Source of the DNA: CALGFH01 sp036003705
Lineage (GTDB): Bacteria > Actinomycetota > CALGFH01
Direction of reading: 5' to 3'
NCBI GenBank assembly: GCA_036003705.1
Contig: DASYSE010000063.1
Location: 1 to 39,415, forward strand
Length of the DNA stretch: 39,415 nt
The position numbers and the translations under genes were made by a program. Positions 1 through 7,857 of this stretch are shown piece after piece. How positions within the stretch are numbered: the first letter of the stretch is position 1; every line of letters begins with the position of its first letter. The notes under the pieces are model-generated. The model saw only the letters and a program-made list of their open reading frames with translations, had not been told where the DNA came from and searched no databases.

Positions 1-25
1 GGGGTCGACCTGGACTGGGGTCGGG

Positions 26-463
26 CTACGCCTGGGGCCGCTCGAACCAGGACTGGTAGGTCTGGGCGAAGAACAGGTCGCCGGAGACCTTGAGCTTGCC
101 GGTCATGAAGAGCTGCATGCCGTTGGCCTTGCCGGTGATCAGGCGCAGGAAGTCGCCCAGCCCCATGCGGATGGTCACCCGCGGGCTCTCGGCCTTGCCC
201 TCCTCCACCTCGCAGCGGCCGTCGGCGATCCGCATCGCCCACTCGTGGGTGCCGGCGGGCGAGCTGATCTCGTACTGCACCGCGGCCTCCTGGCCGGCCG
301 CCTTGGCGGGGCTGAACGACTTGGCCATGCCGGCGAACACCTGGCCGAGGACGGCGTCGACCCCTCCCTCCTGCTGCTGGATGGCGGCGACCAGCTCCTC
401 GTTGGAGTTCTGCTCGACCGCCGCGCTCAGCGCGGAGAAGTCCGAGGCGTCGATCTGGCTCAT
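26..463 (-). CDS. SCP2 sterol-binding-domain protein
   Basis: A 145-residue protein that looks like a complete single SCP2 (sterol carrier protein 2) domain. The central part (about residues 60-140) has the alternating strands of the fold, including the segment RVTIRMGLGDFLRLITGK and the C-terminal GKLKVSGDLFFAQ, which resembles the conserved GKLKxxGD...A stretch of the family. Such domains bind lipids or fatty acyl groups in a hydrophobic tunnel; the ligand cannot be told from sequence. There is no signal peptide, so it is probably cytoplasmic. The ATG start has an AAGGAGG ribosome binding site 9 bases upstream. It lies downstream of glpX on the same strand with a 66-base gap and may be cotranscribed, but no functional link is evident. 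Confidence 0.85.
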   Translation of the reverse strand: MSQIDASDFSALSAAVEQNSNEELVAAIQQQEGGVDAVLGQVFAGMAKSFSPAKAAGQEAAVQYEISSPAGTHEWAMRIADGRCEVEEGKAESPRVTIRMGLGDFLRLITGKANGMQLFMTGKLKVSGDLFFAQTYQSWFERPQA

Positions 464-529
464 GCGGGGGGCCTCCTTGCTCGGCGGCGGCCACCAACTT
501 AGCGGCCGTAAGTTGAAGCCTACGCGATC

Positions 530-1531
530 TCAGCCGTAGTCGATGCTGGCGTAGCGGCTCAGCTTGGAGAGCTGGTGGCGGGCGTCGATCTGGCGGCTGG
601 TCCCGGACTTGGAGCGCATCGACAGGGACTGGGTGAGGGCGCCGCGGCGGTCGAAGCGGACGCCCCGCAGCAGCTCGCCGTCGGTCACGCCGGTGGCCGC
701 GAAGAACACGTTGTCGCCCGTGACCAGGTCGTCGATGGTCAGCACCTGCTCGAGGTCGTAGCCCTGGTCGAGGGCCGCGCGGCGCTCCTCGTCGTTGCGC
801 GGCCAGAGCCTGCCGAACATGGCCCCGTCCAGGCACTTGAGCGCGCAGGCGGCGATCACCGCCTCCGGCGTGCCACCGATGCCGACCAGGATGTCGACGC
901 CGGTGCCCTCGCGCGCGGCCATGATCGCCCCGGCCACGTCGCCGTCGGTGATGAACTTGACCCGCGCGCCGGCCTCGCGGATCTGTCCCACCAGCTCCTG
1001 GTGGCGGGAGCGGTCCAGGATGCAGACGGTCAGGTCGGCGACGTCGGCGCCCTTGGCCTTGGCGACCGCCAGCAGGTTGTCGGCGAGCGGCGCCTCGAAG
1101 TCGACCGCGCCGGCCGCCTCCGGCCCGACCGCCAGCTTCTCCATGTAGACGCACGGGCCGGGGTCGAACATGGTGCCGCGGTCCGACAGCGCCACCACCG
1201 AGATCGCGTTGGGCATGCCCTTGGCGGTCAGCGTGGTCCCGTCGACCGGGTCCACGGCGATGTCGACCTCCGGCGGGGTGCCGTCGCCGATCTCCTCGCC
1301 GTTGTAGAGCATCGGCGCGTTGTCCTTCTCGCCCTCGCCGATCACCACCACCCCGGTCATCGGGACCGAGCCGAGCACGTGCCGCATGGCGTCGACGGCG
1401 GCCTGGTCGACGGCCTCCTTGTCGCCGAAGCCCATCTTGCGCGCCGCGGCCATGGCGGCCGCCTCGGTGACCCGGACCAGCTCCAGGGCCAGGTTACGGT
1501 CGGGGGCCTCGCGGTCCAGACGAGCGTCCAT
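530..1531 (-). CDS. glpX: Class II fructose-1,6-bisphosphatase GlpX
   Basis: A 333-residue GlpX-type fructose-1,6-bisphosphatase, the gluconeogenic enzyme that removes the 1-phosphate of fructose 1,6-bisphosphate using a divalent metal. Visible family marks are the metal-binding segments VVIGEGEKDNAPML and DPVDGTT in the N-terminal third, and the glycine-rich VGIGGTPEAVIAACALKC near residue 220, typical of the Li-sensitive phosphatase fold. Length fits the family. ATG at 1531 is chosen because GGAGG lies 8 bases upstream; the GTG nine bases earlier would almost touch that site. This is the usual FBPase class of actinobacteria. It is divergent from the cation efflux gene, with a 229-base spacer in which no convincing promoter stands out. 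Confidence 0.95.
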   Translation of the reverse strand: MDARLDREAPDRNLALELVRVTEAAAMAAARKMGFGDKEAVDQAAVDAMRHVLGSVPMTGVVVIGEGEKDNAPMLYNGEEIGDGTPPEVDIAVDPVDGTTLTAKGMPNAISVVALSDRGTMFDPGPCVYMEKLAVGPEAAGAVDFEAPLADNLLAVAKAKGADVADLTVCILDRSRHQELVGQIREAGARVKFITDGDVAGAIMAAREGTGVDILVGIGGTPEAVIAACALKCLDGAMFGRLWPRNDEERRAALDQGYDLEQVLTIDDLVTGDNVFFAATGVTDGELLRGVRFDRRGALTQSLSMRSKSGTSRQIDARHQLSKLSRYASIDYG

Positions 1532-1760
1532 CGGGCACACCTCCAGTTCGGTCCCCGGGACCGCCGTTGGGCCGGGAGGCCATTTTCCTCGTCAAGGGGG
1601 CTGGCATCCAGGGCCGCGGCGGCTTACCCTTGGTGCGGTGGCCCCGGCCCTCGGGCGTGCGCGGCCTCCGGCAGTCGGGCCCTGGCGCCGCCGATCCCAC
1701 CCGGTCGGCGCCATGGGCCCGCTGCGCTTGCGCCCGAACAGGCCCCTGACGGAGGCGACG

Positions 1761-2726
1761 GTGGGTGGTAGCCACGGGCACGTTCACGCCCCGGTCCCGG
1801 TCGCGGGCTCGCCGGGAGGCGCGGACGAGGGCCTGCGGGCGGTCCGCCGGTCGGCCGTCGGGCTCGGCCTGACCGCCGCCGTCCAGTTCGCCTTCGTCGC
1901 CGCCAGCGGCTCGGTCGCCCTGCTCGCCGACGCCCTGCACAACCTCGGCGACGTGTTCACCACCGCCACCCTGTGGATCGCCTTCGTGGTCGGCCGCCGC
2001 CAGCCCGACAGGGACCACACCTTCGGGTACGCCAGGGCCGAGGACGTCGCGGGCGTGCTGGTGGTGCTCGCCATCGCCGCCTCGGCGGCGGTCGCGGCCT
2101 GGGAGTCGCTGGACAAGCTCCTGGGCGGCGAGGTCCCCGAGCTGCGCCGCCCCAGCTGGGCGCTGGGGGCCGCCCTGGTCGGCGTGGTCGGCAACGAGGC
2201 GGTGGCCCAGTACAAGATCCGGGTCGGCCGGCGGGTCAACTCGGTGCCGCTGGAGGCCGACGGGCGCCACTCGCGGGTCGACGGCCTGGCCAGCCTGGCC
2301 GCGGCGCTCGGCATCGCGGCGGCATGGGCCGGCTGGCCGGCCGCCGACCCACTCGCGGGCCTGCTGCTGTCCGGGGTGATCGTCTGGGTGCTGGTCGTGT
2401 CCGCCCGGGACGTCCTGGACCGGCTGCTGGACCGGGTCGACGCCGGGGTGGTCGACCAGATCGAGCACGCCGCCGCCTCGGTGCCGGGCGCCGAGGCCGT
2501 CCACGCGGTCCGTGCCCGCTGGGTCGGCCGCTCCCTGCACGTCATGGTCCACACCGACGTCGATCCGGACCTGCCCCTGCGCGACGCCCACGCGCTCGGC
2601 GAGCGGGTCCGCCATGCCATCTTCCACGCCGTGCCCGGCGTCGCCGCGGTCGACCTGCACCTGGACCCGGCCGGGCTCGACGACCATGACAGCCACGGTG
2701 AGACGATGCACCACGGGTACCGGTGA
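1761..2726 (+). CDS. Cation diffusion facilitator (CDF) metal exporter
   Basis: A 321-residue CDF-family proton/divalent-metal antiporter, expected in the cytoplasmic membrane and exporting Zn2+, Co2+, Fe2+ or Mn2+. The first metal motif, LLADALHNLGD, gives the HxxxD pair of transmembrane helix 2, and EADGRHSRVDG gives the equivalent pair of helix 5. Both ends are histidine-rich (GGSHGHVHAP and DHDSHGETMHHG), which suggests metal sensing or loading. A soluble C-terminal domain with several His and Asp residues follows the six helices. GTG at 1761 is preferred because GGAGG ends 5 bases before it; an in-frame ATG at 1713 would add 16 residues without a ribosome binding site. The exact metal is not decidable. 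No metal riboswitch was recognised upstream. Confidence 0.9.
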   Translation: MGGSHGHVHAPVPVAGSPGGADEGLRAVRRSAVGLGLTAAVQFAFVAASGSVALLADALHNLGDVFTTATLWIAFVVGRRQPDRDHTFGYARAEDVAGVLVVLAIAASAAVAAWESLDKLLGGEVPELRRPSWALGAALVGVVGNEAVAQYKIRVGRRVNSVPLEADGRHSRVDGLASLAAALGIAAAWAGWPAADPLAGLLLSGVIVWVLVVSARDVLDRLLDRVDAGVVDQIEHAAASVPGAEAVHAVRARWVGRSLHVMVHTDVDPDLPLRDAHALGERVRHAIFHAVPGVAAVDLHLDPAGLDDHDSHGETMHHGYR

Positions 2727-2773
2727 GGACGCCGGGCCGCGAGGCCTGAGGGTCCCTGAGGGAGGCGGGAGCG

Positions 2774-3172
2774 ATGCTGACCGAGGTGGTGGTGAAGCTC
2801 GAGGACCGGATCGGGGCGCTCGCCGACCTGGGAGAGCTGCTCGGCGGGCACGGGGTGGACATCCGCGCGCTCGCCGTGCTGACCGTGGCCGGGGGACAGG
2901 CCCTGGCGCATCTGGTGGTCGAGCCGGCCGACGTGGCCGTTCGGGTGCTGCGCGAGCACGACCTGGTCCCGGAGCGGGTCAGGGAGGTGCTGTCGGTGAC
3001 GCTGGAGGACGAGCCGGGGGCGCTCGGCCGCTACTGCCGAAAGCTGGCGGACGCCTCGATCAACCTGGAGGCGGTCTACCTGGCGGGGGAGCGGAACGGC
3101 GCCAAGGAACTGGTGCTGGCCGTCAGCGACCTGCAGGCGGCCCGCCGCTTGCGGGGTCAGGGCAGGCGGTAG
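2774..3172 (+). CDS. Double ACT-domain protein
   Basis: A 132-residue protein made of two ACT domains in tandem (about residues 1-65 and 70-130) and nothing else. Each begins with the family pattern of a strand followed by a D/E-x-x-G-A-L loop: VVVKLEDRIGALADLGELL and VTLEDEPGALGRYCRKLADA. The second is followed by SINLEAVYLAG, a usual ACT strand. ACT domains bind amino acids or other small ligands at dimer interfaces, so this is probably a free-standing regulatory or sensor subunit; the ligand and partner are unknown. The start has GGAGG upstream. It lies 47 bases after the CDF gene and may share its transcript. Its 3' end overlaps the end of the convergent unknown gene by 16 bases. Confidence 0.85.
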   Translation: MLTEVVVKLEDRIGALADLGELLGGHGVDIRALAVLTVAGGQALAHLVVEPADVAVRVLREHDLVPERVREVLSVTLEDEPGALGRYCRKLADASINLEAVYLAGERNGAKELVLAVSDLQAARRLRGQGRR

Positions 3173-3663
3173 CGGGAGCGGAAGCCGGCGGCGTCCAGCC
3201 GCGCCGCGTCGCCGGCCAGCGCCTCCCAGCGCCGGCGGGCGTCCTCCCCGTCGTCGAAGCACTCGCTGCGGGCGACCGCGCCGCCTCCCCGGTCCACGAT
3301 CCGCACCCGCCAGCTCCGCCGGTCCAGGCGCGACAGGAGCACCACATAGGCGTCGGTCGCCGGAGGGCGGGGCGCCGCGACCTCGCCGGCCGGCAGCTCG
3401 ACCAGGACATGCTCGGCCACGTCCACCGGCACCGAGTACTCCCGGAAGTCGATCCGCGCGTGCAGCCAGCGGCCGCCGGGCGCCTCCGCCACGTAGACCT
3501 CCGCGCCCGGCCGCAGCGGCGACTCGGGCGCCAGCCGCCGGCCAGGTGGCAGGCGGACCTCGACGATCCGCCCCCTGGCGCCCTGGCCGAGGTCGGCGAG
3601 CGGCCGGGCTGGAGCTCCGCGAGCCTGAGCCGCTGGCGCTCCGCGAGCCGGCTGGCCGGTCAA
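3157..3663 (-). CDS. Hypothetical protein, function not recognised
   Basis: A protein of about 168 residues that I do not recognise. The last 120 residues have the alternating hydrophobic/charged character of a compact beta-rich domain (for example HARIDFREYSVPVDVAEHVL and DAYVVLLSRLDRRSWRVRIV), while the first 35 are low-complexity Ala/Arg/Pro. No signal peptide, membrane segment or Cys/His motif is seen. The start is uncertain. A TTG at 3663 forms a TTGA overlap with the stop of the upstream small gene, suggesting translational coupling, but no good ribosome binding site is present; the frame stays open upstream. The convergent 16-base overlap with the ACT gene is compatible with a real, compact gene. 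Confidence 0.5.
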   Translation of the reverse strand: MTGQPARGAPAAQARGAPARPLADLGQGARGRIVEVRLPPGRRLAPESPLRPGAEVYVAEAPGGRWLHARIDFREYSVPVDVAEHVLVELPAGEVAAPRPPATDAYVVLLSRLDRRSWRVRIVDRGGGAVARSECFDDGEDARRRWEALAGDAARLDAAGFRSRYRLP

Positions 3664-3938
3664 AGCGCCCGCAACCGGCACGACGGCGGCTCGGCCAGCA
3701 GGTCGGTCAGGTCCGAGCTGGCCATCCGGTCGAGCAGCGGTTCCAGTGCCGCCTCGGCGGACGGGCGCCCGTCCCAGCAGGAGACGGCGAGCAGGCACAC
3801 CCCCTCCCTGAGCAGCACGCTTCCCTGGAAGCCGGGCGCGGCCCGCTCGAACCGGCCGACCTGCTCGCCCCAGAGCGCGGCCATGGCCAGGGCCGCCTGT
3901 TCCGACCGGGCGGTTGCCCGCAGCACCCGAGCGAACAC
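3660..3938 (-). CDS. Small ABM/Dabb-like protein
   Basis: A 92-residue protein that resembles the dimeric alpha+beta barrel (antibiotic biosynthesis monooxygenase-like) group. It has an N-terminal strand (FARVLRATA), a helix with a conserved-looking Trp, the APGFQGSVLLRE turn-strand typical of such folds, and a later strand with SCWDG. These domains are often substrate-binding or monooxygenase-like subunits, but no catalytic residue can be assigned. The GTG start has a GAGGTGA ribosome binding site just upstream. It is followed by the unknown gene with a 4-base overlap, so the two are probably one unit and perhaps physical partners. The family assignment is by pattern only. Confidence 0.55.
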   Translation of the reverse strand: MFARVLRATARSEQAALAMAALWGEQVGRFERAAPGFQGSVLLREGVCLLAVSCWDGRPSAEAALEPLLDRMASSDLTDLLAEPPSCRLRAL

Positions 3939-4059
3939 GTCACCTCATCCCAGGTCCCGTCGTCAGCCGACCACGGAGAGTGGTGGCGCTACTGGTATCG
4001 GCGGGCTCCCGCGGACGCCACACCCACTCGTCGGGTGGCCAGGATGGGGCACGATCTAA

Positions 4060-4566
4060 CTAGTTACCGGGCAGCACGTAGAGGTCGCCGCGGGCGAACG
4101 CGGCCGGCCGCCGGCGGAGCGCCGGGGTGGCCTCGCCGGCGGCGGGCACCCCGCCGGCGTCCCAGCGCTGGCCGCTGCAGGGACGGGCGAACCCGGCGCC
4201 GGCGGCGACCACCTTGCAGGGGCCTGGCGCTGCCAGGAACGCCCGCAGCTCGTCGCCGCGCCGGTCGACGACCACCACCTGCCCGGCCAGCGCCTGCCTG
4301 GCGGAGCGCGAGGCCCCGGGCACCTCGGTGACCGCACCGGCCGGCAGCGTCTCCAGCGCCGCGACCCGCACCCACGGCGGCCCTGGTCGCCCGGCCCTGG
4401 CCAGGTAGAGGCCGCCGGCGGCCAGGATCACCACCCCGAACAGGGCCGAGGCGACGATCCAGCCGCGGCCGAGCTGGCTGCGCAGGATCAGCTTGCGGGC
4501 CTTGGCCGCCCTGGGAGGCAGGTAGGCGGTGCGGCGCGGCGCACCGGTGGGGTCGGGGGTGGGCAC
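4060..4566 (-). CDS. Membrane-anchored Rieske-like protein lacking [2Fe-2S] ligands
   Basis: A 168-residue protein with a short basic cytoplasmic N-terminus, one transmembrane helix (about residues 35-57) and an extracytoplasmic domain. The end of the domain, PCSGQRWDAGGVPA followed by a Pro/Arg stretch and DLYVLPGN, lines up well with the second half of Rieske domains (CPCHGSRFDxDGxV...LYV). The first cluster Cys is Arg and the ligand His is Ser; the earlier Cys117 lacks the following His of box I. Cys117 and Cys130 could form the disulfide normally flanking the cluster. It should therefore not bind a Rieske cluster. The topology matches menaquinol-cytochrome c reductase-type subunits, but the role is unknown. 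GTG start with GGAGG 9 bases upstream; it is divergent from the mutase B12 subunit. Confidence 0.6.
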   Translation of the reverse strand: MPTPDPTGAPRRTAYLPPRAAKARKLILRSQLGRGWIVASALFGVVILAAGGLYLARAGRPGPPWVRVAALETLPAGAVTEVPGASRSARQALAGQVVVVDRRGDELRAFLAAPGPCKVVAAGAGFARPCSGQRWDAGGVPAAGEATPALRRRPAAFARGDLYVLPGN

Positions 4567-4591
4567 GGTGACGGTCCTCCGGGGTCGAGCG

Positions 4592-4619
4592 TTGTAGCAG
4601 GCCAACGGCCGGGTAGTAT
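4592..4619 (+). promoter_or_regulatory. Putative promoter of the B12 subunit-sucCD operon
   Basis: TTGTAG (4592-4597) and TAGTAT (4614-4619) are separated by 16 bases and resemble -35 and -10 hexamers of a housekeeping sigma factor. The site lies about 65 bases before the GTG of the B12-binding subunit, in a short stretch noticeably richer in A/T than its surroundings. Predicted by eye only. Confidence 0.45.
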
Positions 4620-4683
4620 CTTCCCAGGTGCGGTCGGGCAACGACGCCGGGCCGGTGCGACAGCGAAAGGGGCGGACGTCACC

Positions 4684-5088
4684 GTGGCGCAGGGACGCAT
4701 CCGGGTCGTGGTGGCCAAGCCGGGGCTGGACGGGCACGACCGCGGGGCGAAGGTCGTGGCGAGGGCGCTGCGCGACGCCGGCATGGAGGTCATCTACACG
4801 GGATTGCACCAGACCCCGGAGCAGATCGTCGCCGCCGTGGTCCAAGAGGACGCCGACGCGGTCGGGCTCTCGATCCACTCGGGCGCCCACATGACCCTGT
4901 TTCCCCGCGTGGTCGAGCTGCTCCGGGAGCGTGGCGCCGACGACGTGCTCGTCTTCGGCGGCGGCATCATCCCCCGCGACGACATCGTCCTGCTGAAGCA
5001 ACAGGGGGTCGCCGAGATCTTCACCCCGGGCACGCCCACCCAGAAGATCGTGGAGTGGCTGCGGGCGGCGCTCGACCAGGCCGCCTAG
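4684..5088 (+). CDS. Stand-alone cobalamin-binding subunit of acyl-CoA mutase
   Basis: A 134-residue B12-binding domain equivalent to the C-terminal domain of methylmalonyl-CoA mutase. The cobalamin signature DGHDRG is present (Asp16, His18, Gly21), with His18 the expected lower axial ligand. Later segments SIHSGAHMTL, FGGGIIPRDD and GVAEIFTPGT match the SxL and GG motifs of the fold. It must work with a separate TIM-barrel subunit; a fitting one lies in this window at 37358-38950. Together they would interconvert (R)-methylmalonyl-CoA and succinyl-CoA with adenosylcobalamin. The GTG start has a weak AAAGGGG upstream. It is followed after 48 bases by sucC-sucD, whose substrate is the mutase product, which supports an operon with joint function. 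Confidence 0.92.
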   Translation: MAQGRIRVVVAKPGLDGHDRGAKVVARALRDAGMEVIYTGLHQTPEQIVAAVVQEDADAVGLSIHSGAHMTLFPRVVELLRERGADDVLVFGGGIIPRDDIVLLKQQGVAEIFTPGTPTQKIVEWLRAALDQAA

Positions 5089-5136
5089 CCGGACACGGCG
5101 CCCAGGCGGCCACGGCCGCCCGACGGAGGATGAGGC

Positions 5137-6297
5137 ATGGACCTGTTCGAGCATCAGGCGAAGGAGCTGTTCGCCCGCCACGGGGTGGCCGTACCCCGCG
5201 GCAGGGTCGCGTGGTCGCCGGAGGAGGCCGCGGCGGTCGCCGCCGAGCTCGGCGGCACGGTGGCGGTCAAGGCCCAGGTGCAGATCGGCGGCCGCGGCAA
5301 GGCCGGCGGCATCAAGCTCGCCGGCGACCCCGCCGAGGCGCGCGCGCACGCCGAGCGGATCATCGGCATGGACATCCGCGGCCACACCGTCCGCCGCGTG
5401 CTGGTGGAGGAGGCCAGCGACATCGCCGCCGAGTACTACGTGGCGATCCTGCACGACCGGGCCAGCAAGGGCTTCCTGGCGATGGCCTCCGCGGAGGGCG
5501 GGGTCGACATCGAGGAAGTGGCGGCGACCAAGCCGGAGGCGATCGTCAAGGTGCCGGTCAACCCGCTGGTGGGGCTGCGCTCCTATCACGTCAACCAGCT
5601 CGTCTACGGCGCCGGCTTCGACGAGCGCGCCCGCAAGGGCGCCGCCGAGCTGCTGGCCAAGCTGTACGACGTGCTGGTCGCCGCCGACTGCATGCTGGTG
5701 GAGGTCAACCCGCTGGTGCTCACCGGCGGCGGCCAGGTGGTCGCCCTCGACGGCAAGGTCAGCCTCGACGACTCCGCCCTGCCGCGCCACCCCGACCTGG
5801 AGGCGCTGCGCGACACCTTCGCGGTCGACCCCCAGGAGCAGGCCGCCAAGGAGCAGGGGCTCAACTACATCAAGCTCGACGGCTACGTCGGCATCATCGG
5901 CAACGGCGCCGGCCTGGTCATGAGCACCCTGGACGTGGTCGCCCAGGCCGGCGGCAAGGCGGCCAACTTCCTCGACGTCGGCGGCGGCGCCTCGGCCGAG
6001 ACCATGGCGGCCGGGCTGGAGGTGATCCTCTCCGACGCCAAGGTCCGCGGCGTGCTGGTCAACATCTTCGGCGGCATCACCCGCGGCGACCTGGTCGCCC
6101 AGGGGATCCTCGACGCCCTCGACCGGCTCGGCGACAAGGTCCAGGTCCCCCTGGTCGTGCGCCTGGACGGTACCAACGCCGAGGAGGGCAGGGCGCTGCT
6201 GGCAGGCTCCCCCTCCGACCAGGTGATCCCCGCCGCCACCATGCTCGACGCGGCCCGCAAGGCGGTCGAGCTCGCCAACGCGAAGGCAGGTGCCTGA
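5137..6297 (+). CDS. sucC: Succinyl-CoA synthetase beta subunit
   Basis: A 386-residue ATP-grasp beta subunit of succinate-CoA ligase, which with SucD makes ATP or GTP from succinyl-CoA in the TCA cycle. The start MDLFEHQAKELFARHGV is characteristic of the family, followed by the nucleotide-binding segment VKAQVQIGGRGKAGG. The C-terminal half has the CoA-ligase part with GNGAGLVMSTLD and LVNIFGGITRGD. Length is normal for the bacterial protein. ATG with GGAGG 8 bases upstream. It is separated from sucD by only two bases, and probably shares a promoter with the mutase B12 subunit upstream. Nucleotide preference cannot be read reliably. Confidence 0.97.
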   Translation: MDLFEHQAKELFARHGVAVPRGRVAWSPEEAAAVAAELGGTVAVKAQVQIGGRGKAGGIKLAGDPAEARAHAERIIGMDIRGHTVRRVLVEEASDIAAEYYVAILHDRASKGFLAMASAEGGVDIEEVAATKPEAIVKVPVNPLVGLRSYHVNQLVYGAGFDERARKGAAELLAKLYDVLVAADCMLVEVNPLVLTGGGQVVALDGKVSLDDSALPRHPDLEALRDTFAVDPQEQAAKEQGLNYIKLDGYVGIIGNGAGLVMSTLDVVAQAGGKAANFLDVGGGASAETMAAGLEVILSDAKVRGVLVNIFGGITRGDLVAQGILDALDRLGDKVQVPLVVRLDGTNAEEGRALLAGSPSDQVIPAATMLDAARKAVELANAKAGA

Positions 6298-6299
6298 CC

Positions 6300-7175
6300 A
6301 TGGCCATCCTCGTCGACGAGCAGACCCGGCTGGTCGTGCAGGGCCTGACCGGCCGCGAGGGCCGCTTCCACGCCCTGCGCAACCGCGACTACGGCACCAA
6401 CGTCGTCGCCGGGGTCACCCCGGGCAAGGCCGGCCAGGACGTCGAGGGCATCCCGGTGTTCAACACCGTCGCCAGCGCCGTCGCCGAGACCGGCGCCAAC
6501 ACCTCGCTGATCTTCGTGCCGGCCCGCTTCGCGGTCGACGCCCTCTACGAGGCGGTCGACGCCGGCATCGGCACCGTCGTGCTCATCACCGAGAACATCC
6601 CCGTGCTGGACATGACCCGCGCCTACAACTACGTGCGGGCCAAGGGGACGGCGCTGGTCGGGCCCAACTGCCCGGGGGTCATCTCGCCCGGCAAGGCCAA
6701 CGTCGGCATCATCCCCGGCGAGATCACCCACGGCGGCCCGGTGGGGCTGGTGTCCCGGTCGGGCACGCTGACCTACCAGGTGATGTACGAGATGGCCGCG
6801 GCCGGGGTGGGCCAGACCACCTGCGTCGGCATCGGCGGCGACCCGGTCGTCGGGTCCAGCTTCATCGACGTGCTGGCGCGTTTCCAGGACGACCCGGAGA
6901 CCGAGGCGGTCGTGATGATCGGCGAGATCGGCGGCGACGACGAGGAGCGGGCCGCCCGCTTCATCGCCGAGAAGATGAGCAAGCCGGTGGTCGCCTACAT
7001 CGCCGGGTTCGAGGCGCCGCCCGGCAAGCGGATGGGCCACGCCGGGGCGATCATCTCCGGCTCGAGCGGCACCGCCCAGGCCAAGGCCGAGGCGCTGGAG
7101 GCCGCCGGGGTGCGGGTCGGCCGTAACCCCACCGAGGCTGCCGAGCTGGCCGTCGCCGCCGTCAAGCAAGGCTAG
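6300..7175 (+). CDS. sucD: Succinyl-CoA synthetase alpha subunit
   Basis: A 291-residue alpha subunit of succinate-CoA ligase. The N-terminal CoA-binding Rossmann domain shows VVQGLTGREGRFHALRN and GVTPGKAGQ. The catalytic histidine that is transiently phosphorylated lies in RMGHAGAIISG near residue 245, and GPNCPGVISPG marks the linker before it. It forms a heterotetramer with SucC. The ATG begins two bases after the sucC stop, so expression is coupled. The gene ends 24 bases before the convergent RDD gene; no clear hairpin terminator is seen in that small gap. Confidence 0.97.
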   Translation: MAILVDEQTRLVVQGLTGREGRFHALRNRDYGTNVVAGVTPGKAGQDVEGIPVFNTVASAVAETGANTSLIFVPARFAVDALYEAVDAGIGTVVLITENIPVLDMTRAYNYVRAKGTALVGPNCPGVISPGKANVGIIPGEITHGGPVGLVSRSGTLTYQVMYEMAAAGVGQTTCVGIGGDPVVGSSFIDVLARFQDDPETEAVVMIGEIGGDDEERAARFIAEKMSKPVVAYIAGFEAPPGKRMGHAGAIISGSSGTAQAKAEALEAAGVRVGRNPTEAAELAVAAVKQG

Positions 7176-7199
7176 ACGGCGGCGACGGGCCGGTGGCGC

Positions 7200-7808
7200 T
7201 CAGCCCTCGGCGAGCACCACCGTGCTCATGATCTTGTCGGCCAAGGTCTGGCGCCTGGCGTCCCAGATCGGCCACAGGTAGCCGATGTAGCAGGGCAGCG
7301 CGTCGATGAAGTGGGCCAGGTCGCGCACGAAGGCCATGCCCCCGCCGATCGGCTGCCCGTCGGACATGCGCACCAGGCGCAGGTTCAGCACCTGCTTTCC
7401 CCAGCTCTGCCCGGTCCGGCCCTGCAGGATCCAGCGGTTGTAGACGATGATCCCGAGGGAGACCAGGTAGAGCAGGAAGACGACGAGGGCGCTGGCCCCG
7501 CTCATCGGCTCGCCGGGGTCGGGGTTGAACAGGATCGCGGCCAGGAACGCCGGGATGCCGGCGATCAGGCCGTCGATCAGGTAGGCGCCGACCCGCTGCG
7601 GCCAGTTGGCCAGCGCCCGGCCCATGTAGAAGCCGGCCTGGTCGCCGCCGTAGGCCGGTGCCGGCTGGCCGTAGCTGCCCGGGGCCGGGGTGCCGTACGG
7701 CGGCTGGCTGCTGCCGTAGGGCGGCTGGCTGCCGTAGGGCGGCTGGGCGGGTGGCTGCTGGCGGTAGCCGGGTTGGTTGGGGTCCTGCGGTCCATACCCC
7801 TGGGACAT
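7200..7808 (-). CDS. RDD-family membrane protein
   Basis: A 202-residue protein with a disordered N-terminal tail of about 65 residues rich in Pro, Tyr, Gly and Gln (repeats of QPPYG), then an RDD domain with several membrane segments. The domain begins RVGAYLIDGLIAG, giving the Arg and first Asp of the RDD signature, and ends with WDARRQTLADKIMSTVVL, giving the second Asp pair. RDD proteins are small inner-membrane proteins, some linked to Na+/H+ exchange or envelope stress, but most are uncharacterised. ATG at 7808 has AAGGAG upstream. The next gene upstream on the strand has a similar tail-plus-membrane design, so the two may be functionally related. Confidence 0.88.
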   Translation of the reverse strand: MSQGYGPQDPNQPGYRQQPPAQPPYGSQPPYGSSQPPYGTPAPGSYGQPAPAYGGDQAGFYMGRALANWPQRVGAYLIDGLIAGIPAFLAAILFNPDPGEPMSGASALVVFLLYLVSLGIIVYNRWILQGRTGQSWGKQVLNLRLVRMSDGQPIGGGMAFVRDLAHFIDALPCYIGYLWPIWDARRQTLADKIMSTVVLAEG

Positions 7809-7857
7809 GAGAGCTGCTCCTTGTCGTTGGCTGGTGAGGTCGGTACCGGCCCGGCGA

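Noticed and set aside
1532..1760. Metal riboswitch upstream of the CDF exporter
   Set aside because: No recognisable yybP-ykoY or czcD-type motif; sequence is plain GC-rich spacer.
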